From assembly GCF_937863595.1 (NCBI RefSeq), contig NZ_CALMGQ010000092.1:1-43577 (forward strand): a stretch of DNA of 43,577 nucleotides, given 5' to 3'. The notes under the pieces were generated by a model. The model did no database searches. It saw nothing but the letters and a program-made list of their open reading frames with translations, and was not told the origin of the DNA. How positions within the stretch are numbered: position 1 is the first letter of the stretch; every line of letters starts with the position of its first letter. Source of the stretch: an uncultured Cytophaga sp. (GTDB lineage: Bacteria; Bacteroidota; Bacteroidia; Cytophagales; Cytophagaceae). The position numbers and the translations under genes are program-made. This document shows positions 25,052-34,066 of the stretch, piece after piece.

Positions 25052-25975
25052 TTAAATGATTTCTTCTCCAGGTTTTGTTTTAAAACGATCGTGCATCCAA
25101 ACCCACTGAGAAGGGTCTTTACGAATAAACGCATCCACTGCTTGGTTCATTCTAAGTGTATTATCCAATAAATCTTTTTCTGCATCACCACTTTTAGTGA
25201 CTTCCAATGCAGGCATGCACGTAATAGTTTGGTTGTCGTTTTCATCCATCTGAACAATTACTGGTACAATGTCTGCACCTGTTTTTAATGCAATCATCGT
25301 AGCGCCAACAGGAGTTGCAGCAGATACGCCCATAAATTCTACAAAACGGCTTTTAACTTTTGTGTCTTGATCGATTAATATAATCATTACACGACCTTCT
25401 TTTAAACTACGCATCAATTGTAAGGTGTTTTCACCTCTATGAACGTATTTACTTCCTCCCTTAGATCGAGAAGCAACTATCAACGCATCTAAACGTGGGT
25501 CTTTTAATTTTGTCCCCACCATAATAGATTTATAATTCAAGCCTATAAAGGTTCCTAAAATTTCAAATGCACCAATATGTGCTGTGAGCAAAACTACACC
25601 CTTGCCTTTAGCATAGGAAGTATCTAAGTTCTCTTTACCAATAATGCGAACTTGTTTATAGAATTGATCTAGGTTTTGCATTGGGAAAACACGCATAACA
25701 GTTGCAAGGTTTTTCCCTAAGTTGAGAAACATCTTTTTTGTTATAGCCTTTATTTCATCTTGTGTTTTTTCTTTACCAAAAACCGTTGTTAAGTTTTTGA
25801 TTGCTCTGCGTCTGGGTGCAGCTGCAAAATAGTAAGCGAGTTTACCCAAACCTCCATACACAAAATACACAACCGAACGTGGAAGCTTTTCAGTGATAAA
25901 AATCAATCCTTTGACAAGCCAGTAAAGTAGAGTATATTTTAATTTTTTTAAGAAGGGGCGGTTATCAACTTCCAT
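25052..25975 (-). CDS. Lysophospholipid/lipid A acyltransferase (LpxL/HtrB family)
   Basis: A 307-residue acyltransferase that should add a secondary acyl chain to lipid A or a related lipid at the inner membrane. An N-terminal membrane anchor (about residues 16-45, LLYWLVKGLIFITEKLPRSV) is followed by the family's HX4E catalytic motif: HIGAFE with H133 and E138. The second conserved block is MIILIDQDTKVKSRFVEFMG and a third is TPVGATMIALKTGADIVPV, as in LpxL/LpxM. The C-terminus ends with the family's W-x-W-M-H-D-R-(F/W)-K (SQWVWMHDRFKTKPGEE). The acyl donor cannot be told. It is the only lipid A gene in view. Confidence 0.92.
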   Translation of the reverse strand: MEVDNRPFLKKLKYTLLYWLVKGLIFITEKLPRSVVYFVYGGLGKLAYYFAAAPRRRAIKNLTTVFGKEKTQDEIKAITKKMFLNLGKNLATVMRVFPMQNLDQFYKQVRIIGKENLDTSYAKGKGVVLLTAHIGAFEILGTFIGLNYKSIMVGTKLKDPRLDALIVASRSKGGSKYVHRGENTLQLMRSLKEGRVMIILIDQDTKVKSRFVEFMGVSAATPVGATMIALKTGADIVPVIVQMDENDNQTITCMPALEVTKSGDAEKDLLDNTLRMNQAVDAFIRKDPSQWVWMHDRFKTKPGEEII

Positions 25976-26162
25976 ATTATTTTGAACAAGTACACGTATT
26001 TTGATTGAATTTTTAAGAATATCTTATGATGGCAGCATGCTGTCTTTTCGGTTTGAGATATTACTTACCATAGCTAATTGGCTGCTATATATAATGCGAT
26101 ACATAATTACTAAAAAATGACAGGCTTATCAAGTCTTTTTAGGTGTCAAGGGATTATAAACG

Positions 26163-26196
26163 AAAAAAGCATGCTTTATCTCTAAAGCATGCTTTT
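26163..26196 (-). terminator. Rho-independent terminator of the PhoH-family gene
   Basis: A 13-bp perfect stem (26165-26177 with 26184-26196, loop ATCTCT) rich in AAAGCATGCTTT, followed on the minus strand by a six-T run. It lies 17 bp after the PhoH stop. Confidence 0.9.
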
Positions 26197-26212
26197 AAAT
26201 AGAAGCTAATAA

Positions 26213-27568
26213 TTACAACAATTCGTTCGCTAAGTTTGCTAACTCAGAACGTTCTCCTTTTTCAAGAGTAATGTGTGTGTATAAATCTTGATCTTTTAAA
26301 CGATCAATCAAATAGGAGAGACCGTTCGATTCTGAATCCAAATACGGTGTGTCAATTTGGAAGATATCACCCGTGAAAATGATTTTGCAATTTTCTCCAG
26401 CACGTGAAATAATCGTTTTTACTTCATGTGGAGTTAAGTTTTGCGCTTCATCTACAATAAATACGATGTTTGATAAACTTCTTCCTCGTATATAGGCAAG
26501 TGGAGTAATCACCAATTTCTCTTTATTCACCATATCGGTGATGCGTTGATAATCTTGATCGGTCTCATTAAATTGATTTTGAATAAACTTCAAGTTATCA
26601 AATAATGGTTCCATATAGGGATTCAATTTCGACTTAATATCGCCTGGTAAATACCCAATATCTTTATTGCTTAATGGAACAATTGGTCTGGCCAAGAAAA
26701 TCTGTTTAAAGTCTTTTCTTTGTTCTAATGTCGCTGCTAATGCAATCAAAGTTTTACCTGTTCCTGCTACACCCTGAATGGATACCAACTTGATGTTGGG
26801 GTCTAAGACAGCATGTATTGCAAAGGCTTGTTCCGCATTTCTAGGTTTGATTCCGTATGCAGGTAATTTTCCTACTTGCTCCAATCTTTTGCTGATAGGG
26901 TTGTAGTAGGCTAAAGCAGAGCTTTTTATGCTTTTTAAAATATAGTAATGATTTTTTGAAACCTGATCTGCTGGAATAGCATCCACATCACAAAAACCTT
27001 TTTCATATAATTCATTTATTTTTTCAGGTACTACATTTTCAATCGTTGTATGTCCCGTATATAATAAATCTATGTCTTTTACTTTACCTGTATTGTAGTC
27101 TTCTGCAGGGATATTTAACGATTTCGCTTTAAGTCTAAGATTAATGTCCTTACTAACTAAAACTACTTTTTTGTCTGGATTTTCTGCTTGAACTACTATG
27201 GCAGCATTTAATATTTTGTGATCGTTTTTGCGATCGTCGAATATTTTTTCCGCATCCATCTCCTTGGTACCATGCGTATTCATGATAACTTTAAGTTTTC
27301 CTTTATTTTTACCTTGTAAAGGAATCCAATCTTGCAAGCTTGCACTATTTTCTGCTAATTCATCCAGAAAACGTGTAAACTCGCGTGCTTCAAAGTTTTT
27401 GATATCATTACCCTTTTTAAAATTGTCTAATTCTTCTAGAACGGTAATAGGGATAGCTAAATCATGTTCTTCAAAACTCTTTACCGCATTGTGATCAAAA
27501 ATTATCACCGATGTGTCCAACACGAAGATCTTCTTCTGTGTATCCTTGGTTGTTTTCTCCTTAGCCAT
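26213..27568 (-). CDS. PIN-domain/PhoH-family ATPase
   Basis: A 451-residue two-domain protein. Residues ~13-150 are a PIN nuclease domain (VLDTSVIIFDHNAV with D18, VLEELDNFKKG with acidic residues near 45-47, VSKDINLRLKAKS with D141). Residues ~245-450 are the PhoH P-loop domain with Walker A GVAGTGKT (266-273), Walker B IVFIVDEAQN and the ARPIVPL and GDIFQID motifs of the family. PhoH2-type proteins of this architecture unwind and cleave RNA with ATP hydrolysis, so this is probably an RNA-processing enzyme. It is cytoplasmic and divergent from yajQ, sharing a 257-bp spacer that contains an inverted repeat. Confidence 0.95.
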   Translation of the reverse strand: MAKEKTTKDTQKKIFVLDTSVIIFDHNAVKSFEEHDLAIPITVLEELDNFKKGNDIKNFEAREFTRFLDELAENSASLQDWIPLQGKNKGKLKVIMNTHGTKEMDAEKIFDDRKNDHKILNAAIVVQAENPDKKVVLVSKDINLRLKAKSLNIPAEDYNTGKVKDIDLLYTGHTTIENVVPEKINELYEKGFCDVDAIPADQVSKNHYYILKSIKSSALAYYNPISKRLEQVGKLPAYGIKPRNAEQAFAIHAVLDPNIKLVSIQGVAGTGKTLIALAATLEQRKDFKQIFLARPIVPLSNKDIGYLPGDIKSKLNPYMEPLFDNLKFIQNQFNETDQDYQRITDMVNKEKLVITPLAYIRGRSLSNIVFIVDEAQNLTPHEVKTIISRAGENCKIIFTGDIFQIDTPYLDSESNGLSYLIDRLKDQDLYTHITLEKGERSELANLANELL

Positions 27569-27629
27569 AATGTCAAAATCTTTAGAACGATCCGAAATCG
27601 TTGATGAATTTGTAAACTGTGTAAAATTT

Positions 27630-27668
27630 AGAACATGAATCGATTCAATTTTGAATATAACATGTTCT
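27630..27668. promoter_or_regulatory. Nested inverted repeat in the divergent phoH/yajQ promoter region
   Basis: AGAACATG (27630-27637) and CATGTTCT (27661-27668) flank a second palindrome ATTCAATTTTGAAT (27643-27656). It sits about 60 bp upstream of the PhoH-family start and 158 bp from the yajQ start. It may be a regulator site or a 5'-UTR hairpin; the direction of use is unknown. Confidence 0.45.
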
Positions 27669-27825
27669 GAGGATAATATAGATGGAGAATTACATGATTT
27701 TAGCGTCTTGTTAATAAGTTTTCTAACGAGGAAACGGTATCAAAGTTTTAAGTTTGTTAACAAATTTCAAATGCCTAACTTCGTTCTCAATAATTTTGTC
27801 TGGTTTTACATTAAATTAAAATCCT

Positions 27826-28314
27826 ATGCCTTCTTTTGATATTGTAAGTAAAGTAGATCCTCAAACCTTAGATAATGCTCTAAATGTAGCTCGTAAGGAA
27901 ATTACAACACGTTATGATTTTCGCGATTCAAAAACGGAAATTGATTTAGATAAAAAAGCATCCATTATTAAAATTACTACTGAGAACAGCATGCGCATGA
28001 ATGCGATTGTAGATATTATTATCACGCGTATGGCTAAGCAAGGTATTGACCCTAAGTCTTTAGACATGTCTAAAGAAGAATATGCATCAGGTCCTATGAT
28101 GAAAAGAGAACTTTCTGTAAAGAACGGAATCGATAAAGAAGGGTGTAAAAAGATTATAAAAATCATCAAAGACTCGGGCTCTAAAGTTACTCCAGCTCAA
28201 ATGGATGATTTGATTCGTGTAACAGGCAAGAAAATTGATGAGTTACAAGAAATTATTGCGGTATTGCGCACCAAAGATGTGGGCGTTGCCTTGCAGTTTA
28301 TAAATATGAAATAA
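27826..28314 (+). CDS. yajQ: YajQ-family nucleotide-binding protein
   Basis: A 162-residue cytoplasmic protein of the YajQ (UPF0234) family, full length. It opens with the diagnostic MPSFDIVSKVDPQTLDNALN, followed by KEITTRYDFRDSKTEI and later GCKKIIKIIKDSGSKVTPAQ, with the family's end FVVGFINMK-like segment as VALQFINMK. Relatives bind cyclic di-GMP or RNA/tRNA and act as regulators or cochaperones; which applies here is not visible. It is followed 68 bp later on the same strand by the polyprenyl synthase gene, which has its own promoter-like boxes. Confidence 0.95.
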   Translation: MPSFDIVSKVDPQTLDNALNVARKEITTRYDFRDSKTEIDLDKKASIIKITTENSMRMNAIVDIIITRMAKQGIDPKSLDMSKEEYASGPMMKRELSVKNGIDKEGCKKIIKIIKDSGSKVTPAQMDDLIRVTGKKIDELQEIIAVLRTKDVGVALQFINMK

Positions 28315-28345
28315 TTACCTGCTTTCAACAATATTGTGAAGCATA

Positions 28346-28375
28346 TTGCGACTTATAGTTATATTCGTACTTTAT
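28346..28375 (+). promoter_or_regulatory. Putative promoter of the polyprenyl synthase gene
   Basis: A TTG at 28346-28348, a 19-bp spacer and TACTTTAT at 28368-28375 resemble the Bacteroidota pattern TTG / TAnnTTTG (6 of 8 in the -7 box). Transcription would begin within a few bases of the ATG at 28383, giving a very short leader. Confidence 0.35.
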
Positions 28376-28382
28376 TTACCCC

Positions 28383-29363
28383 ATGTCAGAAATTCGGTTA
28401 GAAGATATTAAAGAAGTAGTTATAGAAGACATGAAAGACTTCGAAAAGAAGTTTCGTGAATCTATGAAAACTAAAGTCATGCTTTTAGATAAAATCATGT
28501 CTTATATCGTTAAGCGGAATGGAAAGCAAATGCGACCGATGTTTGTTTTTTTGTCGGCACATTTGGCGGGTGAAATAAATGAATCTACGCAACGAGGTGC
28601 TGCTTTAATTGAATTGCTTCACACAGCAACCTTAGTTCATGACGACGTGGTAGACGATTCCGATTATCGTCGTGGAATGTTTTCCATTAATGCACTTTGG
28701 AAAAATAAAATTGCGGTGTTAGTAGGCGATTATTTATTATCCAAAGGCTTGTTGTTGTCTATAAATAACGGCGATTTTCATCTATTGAAAATTGTGTCAA
28801 ATGCCGTACGCGAAATGAGTGAAGGGGAGTTGCTGCAAATTGAAAAAGCACGCAACCTGAATATTACCGAAGATATTTATTTTGAAATTATTCGTCAGAA
28901 GACTGCATCCTTAATTGCATCGTGCTGTGCGGTTGGCGTTGCATCTGTGAGTACCGATGAAGCGCTGATTGAACGTGCAAAACAATTTGGTGAAAAAATC
29001 GGAATGGCCTTTCAAGTAAAAGATGATTTATTCGATTACGAAACATCTGAAATGATTGGCAAGCCTGTTGGTATTGATATTAAAGAACGTAAGATGACCT
29101 TGCCCTTAATCTATGCCTTAAATAAAGCGAGCTGGCTGGATAAAAAACGCATCATGTTCATCATTAAAAATCAGACGCATAAGTCAGCTAAAGTGCGTGA
29201 AGTGTTGCAATTTGTGCGAGAGTCGGGCGGAATAGAATATACCCGTTCTGTAATGGAAGGATTCAGAACAGAAGCTTATGGGTTTTTAAATCAATTTGAA
29301 GATTCAATATATAAAAATGCCTTACGCGATTTAGTTGAGTATACCATTGCTCGGAAGCACTAA
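28383..29363 (+). CDS. Trans-polyprenyl diphosphate synthase (octaprenyl/solanesyl type)
   Basis: A 326-residue isoprenoid chain-elongation enzyme that condenses isopentenyl diphosphate onto an allylic diphosphate to build the side chain of menaquinone or a similar quinone. First aspartate-rich motif: HDDVVDDSDYRRG (D87, D88, D91, D92); second: FQVKDDLFDYE (D214, D215, D218); the GKQMRP segment (residues 47-52) binds isopentenyl diphosphate. Bulky residues before the first motif (LLHTATLVHDD) and the sequence as a whole fit the long-chain IspB-type branch, but chain length cannot be fixed by eye. The gene ends in TAA at 29361-29363, right before the repeat-rich non-coding stretch. Confidence 0.95.
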   Translation: MSEIRLEDIKEVVIEDMKDFEKKFRESMKTKVMLLDKIMSYIVKRNGKQMRPMFVFLSAHLAGEINESTQRGAALIELLHTATLVHDDVVDDSDYRRGMFSINALWKNKIAVLVGDYLLSKGLLLSINNGDFHLLKIVSNAVREMSEGELLQIEKARNLNITEDIYFEIIRQKTASLIASCCAVGVASVSTDEALIERAKQFGEKIGMAFQVKDDLFDYETSEMIGKPVGIDIKERKMTLPLIYALNKASWLDKKRIMFIIKNQTHKSAKVREVLQFVRESGGIEYTRSVMEGFRTEAYGFLNQFEDSIYKNALRDLVEYTIARKH

Positions 29364-29660
29364 ACCGCCTAGCCGCCAAGCGGAAATCCCAAATTTCAAA
29401 AAACAAATTTCAAATTACTACGGAAGTAGAAATTCCCCTAAAAAAATAAATTTCAAAACGGATAGAAGTATAAATTTCCAAATACAAATTCCAAATTTTA
29501 AACTACTACGAAGTAGAAATGGTATTATTTTTTAATAATACATTTCAAACTAATACGTAGTAGTAATTTCCATAGAAATAAAATCCCGAACGGATAAGTA
29601 CTTGAAATTTTAATTTTTAAAAACGTAGCTAGGAATCAAACGGATGGAATAAGCCAAGAT
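29364..29660. repeat. Repeat-rich intergenic stretch with degenerate tandem motifs
   Basis: After the synthase stop there is a GC-rich patch (CCGCCTAGCCGCCAAGCGG, with a CCGC/GCGG hairpin at 29373-29383), then a run of similar modules. CTACGGAAGTAG-type palindromes with an AAATT(T)CC tail occur at 29417-29436, 29505-29522 and, as a variant, 29551-29571. ACGGAT-containing units occur at about 29458, 29590 and 29639. CAAATTTCAAA and AAATTCCAAA blocks are scattered between them. The arrangement looks like a dispersed intergenic repeat family (a REP/MITE-like or degenerate mobile-element remnant) rather than coding DNA. Open frames here are short and built from these repeats. Confidence 0.65.
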
Positions 29661-29979
29661 TGGTTTTTAGCAAGGCAATAAATGTACATTAAAAGAACTT
29701 ATCGAGCACAGAAATCAATTGTGCGCCAACGTTGTTGATATTGTTCGTTTTTTTTTTGATTCAAGTCCTTTTTACTCGTTTGTCCTCATTTTTATTCAAT
29801 CAAATTTAGATTTCCACAAAATCCACTTCATTTTTGGTAAAACGTAGATAACTAGGTGTTTTTCCTAGCATTTCTTCTTGGGCGTATCGCTTAAAAGTTG
29901 TATTATTGAAAGATATTCCGTTCATATACTTATATGAGAATAAAGAATTGCATACGTATTTAATTTTAACACATAAACG
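29661..29979. other. Intergenic region upstream of the GH3 gene, possible 39-codon minus-strand ORF
   Basis: About 320 bp between the repeats and the beta-glucosidase start. A 39-codon frame on the minus strand (29806-29925, MNGISFNNTTFKRYAQEEML and onward) reads as soluble protein but has no family match I know and no clear start signals; it may be a decayed gene fragment. The GH3 promoter should lie near 29920-29975; no clear -33/-7 pair stands out. Confidence 0.4.
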
Positions 29980-32436
29980 ATGAAAAAAACAGTTTATCTT
30001 TTTGGTGTTCTTGCAACATTATGGGCATTTACTGCTTGTAATAAAGGCGAGAAAACAGAAACAAAGAGTACCGCTACGTCTGATAAAGACAAAGATCTTG
30101 ATGCTAAAGTAGATGCACTATTAGCAAAAATGTCAATTGAAGAAAAAGTCGGTCAAATGACTCAGGTAAATTTAAATACCATTCTTTATACAGGCAATGG
30201 AAGTGGTTATGATAACAACTATGGTGTTATCGATCCTGCCCTATTAGATACTGCAATTTCTACCTATAAAGTAGGTTCATTATTAAATGCAATTAACAGA
30301 GCGTATTCTCAAGATCAATGGATTTCGATTATCACTCAAATACAAGATAAAGCAACAAAAACAGGGAATGGTATCCCTATAGTGTATGGTATTGATGCCA
30401 TTCACGGTGTTACGTTTACATTAAATTCTACTTTATTCCCACATAATATTGGTGCAGCAGCTTCATTCAACCCTGCAGTACCAGCAGCATGTGCAGAAGT
30501 TACCGCTTTAGAAGCTAGAGCTTGTGGACTTCGTTGGAATTTTGATCCAGTTTTGGATTTAGGACGTAATCCATTATGGCCACGTTTCCCTGAAACATTC
30601 GGGGAAGATCCATTGCTTATTGAGCGCATGGGTGTAGCTGCAATTAAATCGTATGAAGGCGCAGGCTTGGATAAAGTAAATGCTGTTGCTTCTTGTATGA
30701 AACACTTTATTGCATATTCTGCTTCAAGATCTGGTCGTGATAGAACTCCTTCTTATGTTCCTGAAATTGAATTGAGAGAATACTACTTACCTCAATTCCA
30801 AGCAGCGGTAGATGCTGGTTCTTCAACAATCATGATTAACTCAGGTGAATTAAATGGTTTTCCAGTACACGCAAGTCACTATTTATTGACAGATGTACTT
30901 CGCGGAGAATTAGGCTTTAAAGGTCTTATTGTTACTGATTGGGAAGATATAAACCGTTTATACGAACGTCACAATACTTCGCCAACATTGAAAGATGCTG
31001 TTAAAGATGGTATTCTTGCTGGTATTGATATGAGCATGACTCCAAACGATTTCAAATTCCCTAAATTATTAATTGAATTAGTGAAAGAAGGTTCTGTACC
31101 TGAAGCACGTATCAATGAATCTGTAAGAAGAATTTTACGTTTGAAATATGCACTTGGTTTATTTGAAAACCCAGTTGTTGAAGAAGCTGCAAAAGCAAAT
31201 TTTGGCAAGCCTGAATATGCTGCAAAAGCGTTGGATGCTGCTAGACAAACAATGACATTGTTGAAAAATGATAACAATGCGCTTCCATTGAAAAAATCAA
31301 TTAAAATTGTAGTTGCTGGTCCGAATGCAAACAACATTCCTTCATTACACGGATGTTGGTCGTATACATGGCAAGGTGCCGATGCGACTGCTACATTATC
31401 TAAAGCAGGGGATAAGTCATTTATCCCAGGTATAGAATTTACAAAAGACAGTGTATTGTCTTTATATCCTAAATCTACCTTATCTGTTAAACAAGCTCTA
31501 GAAGCTAAAATCGGTGCAGGTAAAGTTGTATGTCAGTCGGTATCTAACTACGAAGATCCTAAAAACTATACATTACCATCACTTGCTGGTGCGGATGCAA
31601 TCGTTCTTTGTTTAGGTGAAAATGCGTATGCTGAATCTCCAGGTTCAATCAGAGATTTAACGTTGGATGCGCGTCAATTGAAATTAGCGGAAGCTGCTAT
31701 TAAATCTGGCAAACCAGTAATTTTGGTATTGGTAGAAGGTAGACCACGTGTTATCTCTTCTATTGTTGATGGTATACCTGCAGTATTAAATGCGTACTGG
31801 CCAGGTAGCCAAGGTGCAAATGCAATTGCAGATGTATTGTTTGGCGACTACAACCCAGGTGGTAAATTGCCATTCTCTTACCCACGTTATACAGGTGATA
31901 TCGTAATGTACGATCACAAATGGACGGAAGTAAACGTTGAACCAACTCCTGGTTCTTTCGTAGATAATGGTTATATGCCACAATGGCCATTCGGTCATGG
32001 ATTAAGCTATACTACATTTGCTTATTCTGATTTCAAAATCAGTGCAGATACATTAGTAGGTGATGCTAAGTTGACTGTTTCAGTATCTGTAAAAAATACA
32101 GGTGCAGTTGATGGCGACGAAGTTGTTCAATTGTATTCTCGTGATATGTTTGCATCTGTTGTTCCAAACTTAAAAAGATTAAGAGGTTTTGAAAGAGTAG
32201 CTATCAAAGCAGGCGAATCTAAAACAGTAACGTTTGAAATTACAAAAGCTGATTTATCATTCATTAAAGAAGATCAAGCTGCACACACATTCAAACGTGT
32301 TACAGAAGATGGTGACTTTAAATTGATGGTTGGTGGTTCTTCTAACTTTGATCTTGTAGCTCCTGAACATCCTTGGACTGCAGCTCCATTTAGAACATAC
32401 CAAGGTGCATTAAATTTTTATTACAAAAATAAATAA
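29980..32436 (+). CDS. GH3 beta-glucosidase, lipoprotein (BglX-like)
   Basis: An 818-residue glycoside hydrolase of family 3. A lipoprotein signal (MKKTVYLFGVLATLWAFTAC, lipid-bearing C20) is followed by a charged linker, the (beta/alpha)8 domain (about residues 40-390) with the nucleophile D320 in GLIVTDWEDINR, the KHFIAYSASRSGRDR substrate-pocket segment, the alpha/beta sandwich domain (about 420-660) containing LCLGENAYAESPG with a candidate acid/base Glu, and a C-terminal fibronectin-III-like domain ending near residue 790. It hydrolyses beta-linked glucose from the non-reducing end of cellobiose or other glucans in the periplasm or at the cell surface. It forms its own transcript, ended by the terminator at 32458-32493. 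Confidence 0.96.
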   Translation: MKKTVYLFGVLATLWAFTACNKGEKTETKSTATSDKDKDLDAKVDALLAKMSIEEKVGQMTQVNLNTILYTGNGSGYDNNYGVIDPALLDTAISTYKVGSLLNAINRAYSQDQWISIITQIQDKATKTGNGIPIVYGIDAIHGVTFTLNSTLFPHNIGAAASFNPAVPAACAEVTALEARACGLRWNFDPVLDLGRNPLWPRFPETFGEDPLLIERMGVAAIKSYEGAGLDKVNAVASCMKHFIAYSASRSGRDRTPSYVPEIELREYYLPQFQAAVDAGSSTIMINSGELNGFPVHASHYLLTDVLRGELGFKGLIVTDWEDINRLYERHNTSPTLKDAVKDGILAGIDMSMTPNDFKFPKLLIELVKEGSVPEARINESVRRILRLKYALGLFENPVVEEAAKANFGKPEYAAKALDAARQTMTLLKNDNNALPLKKSIKIVVAGPNANNIPSLHGCWSYTWQGADATATLSKAGDKSFIPGIEFTKDSVLSLYPKSTLSVKQALEAKIGAGKVVCQSVSNYEDPKNYTLPSLAGADAIVLCLGENAYAESPGSIRDLTLDARQLKLAEAAIKSGKPVILVLVEGRPRVISSIVDGIPAVLNAYWPGSQGANAIADVLFGDYNPGGKLPFSYPRYTGDIVMYDHKWTEVNVEPTPGSFVDNGYMPQWPFGHGLSYTTFAYSDFKISADTLVGDAKLTVSVSVKNTGAVDGDEVVQLYSRDMFASVVPNLKRLRGFERVAIKAGESKTVTFEITKADLSFIKEDQAAHTFKRVTEDGDFKLMVGGSSNFDLVAPEHPWTAAPFRTYQGALNFYYKNK

Positions 32437-32457
32437 GCATAGCTTATATTAGATTTT

Positions 32458-32493
32458 AAAAGAGTCATGCGAAGGCATGACTCTTTTTTTTTT
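32458..32493 (+). terminator. Strong rho-independent terminator of the GH3 gene
   Basis: A 13-bp perfect stem (32458-32470 with 32475-32487), a GAAG tetraloop and a run of ten Ts. It isolates the GH3 transcript from the nirK promoter. Confidence 0.95.
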
Positions 32494-32522
32494 ACATAAA
32501 TTGATAAGTACTATACTGAAAT

Positions 32523-32536
32523 GTGATTATTATCAA
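32523..32536 (+). promoter_or_regulatory. FNR/CRP-like binding site upstream of nirK
   Basis: GTGATTATTATCAA matches the FNR-type consensus TTGATnnnnATCAA at 9 of 10 fixed positions. Its centre (32529.5) is 73 bp before the nirK ATG. A -7-like TACATTTA at 32559-32566 would put the transcription start near 32571, so the site would be centred close to -41.5, the usual class II activator position. The match is directly visible; the protein that binds is inferred from the family of NO/O2-responsive regulators that control denitrification genes. Confidence 0.6.
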
Positions 32537-32602
32537 TTTTTGATAGTAAAGCAATAGATACATTTATGTAATAATTCTACGTTTTTAATCGATAATATAA
32601 GT

Positions 32603-34066
32603 ATGAATAGAATCAAGCAATCTACAAGAACATTAGGTACACTACTATTAATGGGAAGTTCTTTATTTTTTATGAGCTCATGTAGTAATAGCGCCAACCA
32701 AGACACAACAACCGTTGCGAATAAAACCATTGAAACGATTGGACAGGAAAATGCCGAAATGACTTCGCCTCCCTTGGTACCCAAAGCTATTGGTGATAGA
32801 GCAGCACGAAAACTAAATGTCGATTTAGAAATTATCGAAAAAGAAGGCGAGATGCTTAATGGTGTAAAGTATGTGTATTGGACTTTCGGGGGAACCGTAC
32901 CCGGTAGTTTTATTCGTGCTCGTATTGGTGACGAAATTGAAGTAACCTTAAAAAATCACCCAGATAATAAATTACCGCACAATATTGATATGCATGCTGT
33001 AACTGGTCCAGGAGGTGGTGCAGCGTCTTCATTTGTTGCGCCAGGTCATACAATCAGATTTTCTTTCAAAGCTCTTAATGTAGGTCTGTTTGTGTATCAC
33101 TGTGCAACCGCTCCAGTGGGTATGCACATTGCCAATGGTATGTACGGCTTAATATTGATTGAACCAGAAGGTGGCTTGCCACCAGTAGATAAAGAATACT
33201 ACATCATGCAAGGCGATTTTTATACCAAAGGCAAACATGGTCAACCAGGTTTACAACCATTTGATATGCAAAAAGCAATGGACGAACATGCGGAATATGT
33301 TGTATTTAATGGTAAAGTAGGCGCACTATCTGGTGACAACGCAATTACAGCAGCAGTAGGCGAAACTGTTCGGTTGTATGTGGGGAATGGTGGTCCAAAT
33401 TTGGTTTCTTCCTTTCACGTGATTGGAGAAATTTTTGATCGCGTACATGTGGAAGGTGGAAGTTTAGTAAATGAAAATGTACAAACTACTTTAATACCTG
33501 CAGGTGGCGCTACGATGATTGAATTTAAAGTAGAGGTTCCTGGTGATTATGCGATTGTAGATCACTCTATTTTTAGAGCATTCAATAAAGGTGCTTTAGG
33601 AACATTAAAGGTGACTGGTATGGAAAATCACACCATCTATTCAGGGAAAAAACAAGAAGGTATTTACAACCCTGAAGGTGCTAATATTGAACCATCACAC
33701 GAGCCTGCACCTAAAGCCCCAGTAGCAAGCTCTCCAGCAGAACGTATTGTATTGGGTAAGCAAATTTATTCTCAAACATGTTATGCGTGCCATCAACCAG
33801 AAGGTACAGGTATTCCAAATGCATTTCCTCCATTGGCTAAATCGGATTACTTGAATAAAGATGTGAACAATGCTATTGGTATTGTGTTGCATGGTAAAAC
33901 AGGAGAACTTACTGTAAACGGTGTGAAGTATAATAGTGTGATGTCACCGCAAACCTTGTCGGATGAAGAAGTTGCAAATGTATTAACTTTCGTTTATAAT
34001 AGTTGGGGAAATAATAAAACGGTTGTGACACCACAAATGGTAGAGAAAGTTAGAAAAGCTAAATAA
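32603..34066 (+). CDS. nirK: Copper nitrite reductase with C-terminal cytochrome c domain, lipoprotein
   Basis: A 487-residue lipoprotein (signal ending MSSC, C27) that reduces nitrite to nitric oxide in the periplasm. Two cupredoxin domains carry all expected ligands: type 1 copper H126, C167 (VYHC), H175 and M180; type 2 copper H131, H166 and H321; catalytic D129 and H272. The TGPGGG segment follows H131 as in known NirK. Residues ~381-470 form a class I cytochrome c domain with CYACH (C393, C396, H397) and a likely axial Met in NSVMSPQ (M447), giving an in-built electron entry like the tethered NirK of Ralstonia pickettii. Overlaps the next gene by one base (TAATG), indicating an operon with nirV- and sco-like genes. 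Confidence 0.97.
   Translation: MNRIKQSTRTLGTLLLMGSSLFFMSSCSNSANQDTTTVANKTIETIGQENAEMTSPPLVPKAIGDRAARKLNVDLEIIEKEGEMLNGVKYVYWTFGGTVPGSFIRARIGDEIEVTLKNHPDNKLPHNIDMHAVTGPGGGAASSFVAPGHTIRFSFKALNVGLFVYHCATAPVGMHIANGMYGLILIEPEGGLPPVDKEYYIMQGDFYTKGKHGQPGLQPFDMQKAMDEHAEYVVFNGKVGALSGDNAITAAVGETVRLYVGNGGPNLVSSFHVIGEIFDRVHVEGGSLVNENVQTTLIPAGGATMIEFKVEVPGDYAIVDHSIFRAFNKGALGTLKVTGMENHTIYSGKKQEGIYNPEGANIEPSHEPAPKAPVASSPAERIVLGKQIYSQTCYACHQPEGTGIPNAFPPLAKSDYLNKDVNNAIGIVLHGKTGELTVNGVKYNSVMSPQTLSDEEVANVLTFVYNSWGNNKTVVTPQMVEKVRKAK

Noticed and set aside
27651..27839. 62-codon plus-strand ORF before yajQ
   Set aside because: It overlaps the inverted repeat and the yajQ start, has no signal or domain, and its composition is that of AT-rich spacer DNA.
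29335..29535. 66-codon plus-strand ORF overlapping the polyprenyl synthase end
   Set aside because: It begins inside the synthase gene in another frame and then runs through the degenerate repeat units; the sequence is repeat translation, not a protein pattern.
30402..31990. Antisense ORFs within the GH3 gene
   Set aside because: The plus-strand GH3 frame carries signal peptide, catalytic residues and full length; the antisense frames have no recognisable domains.
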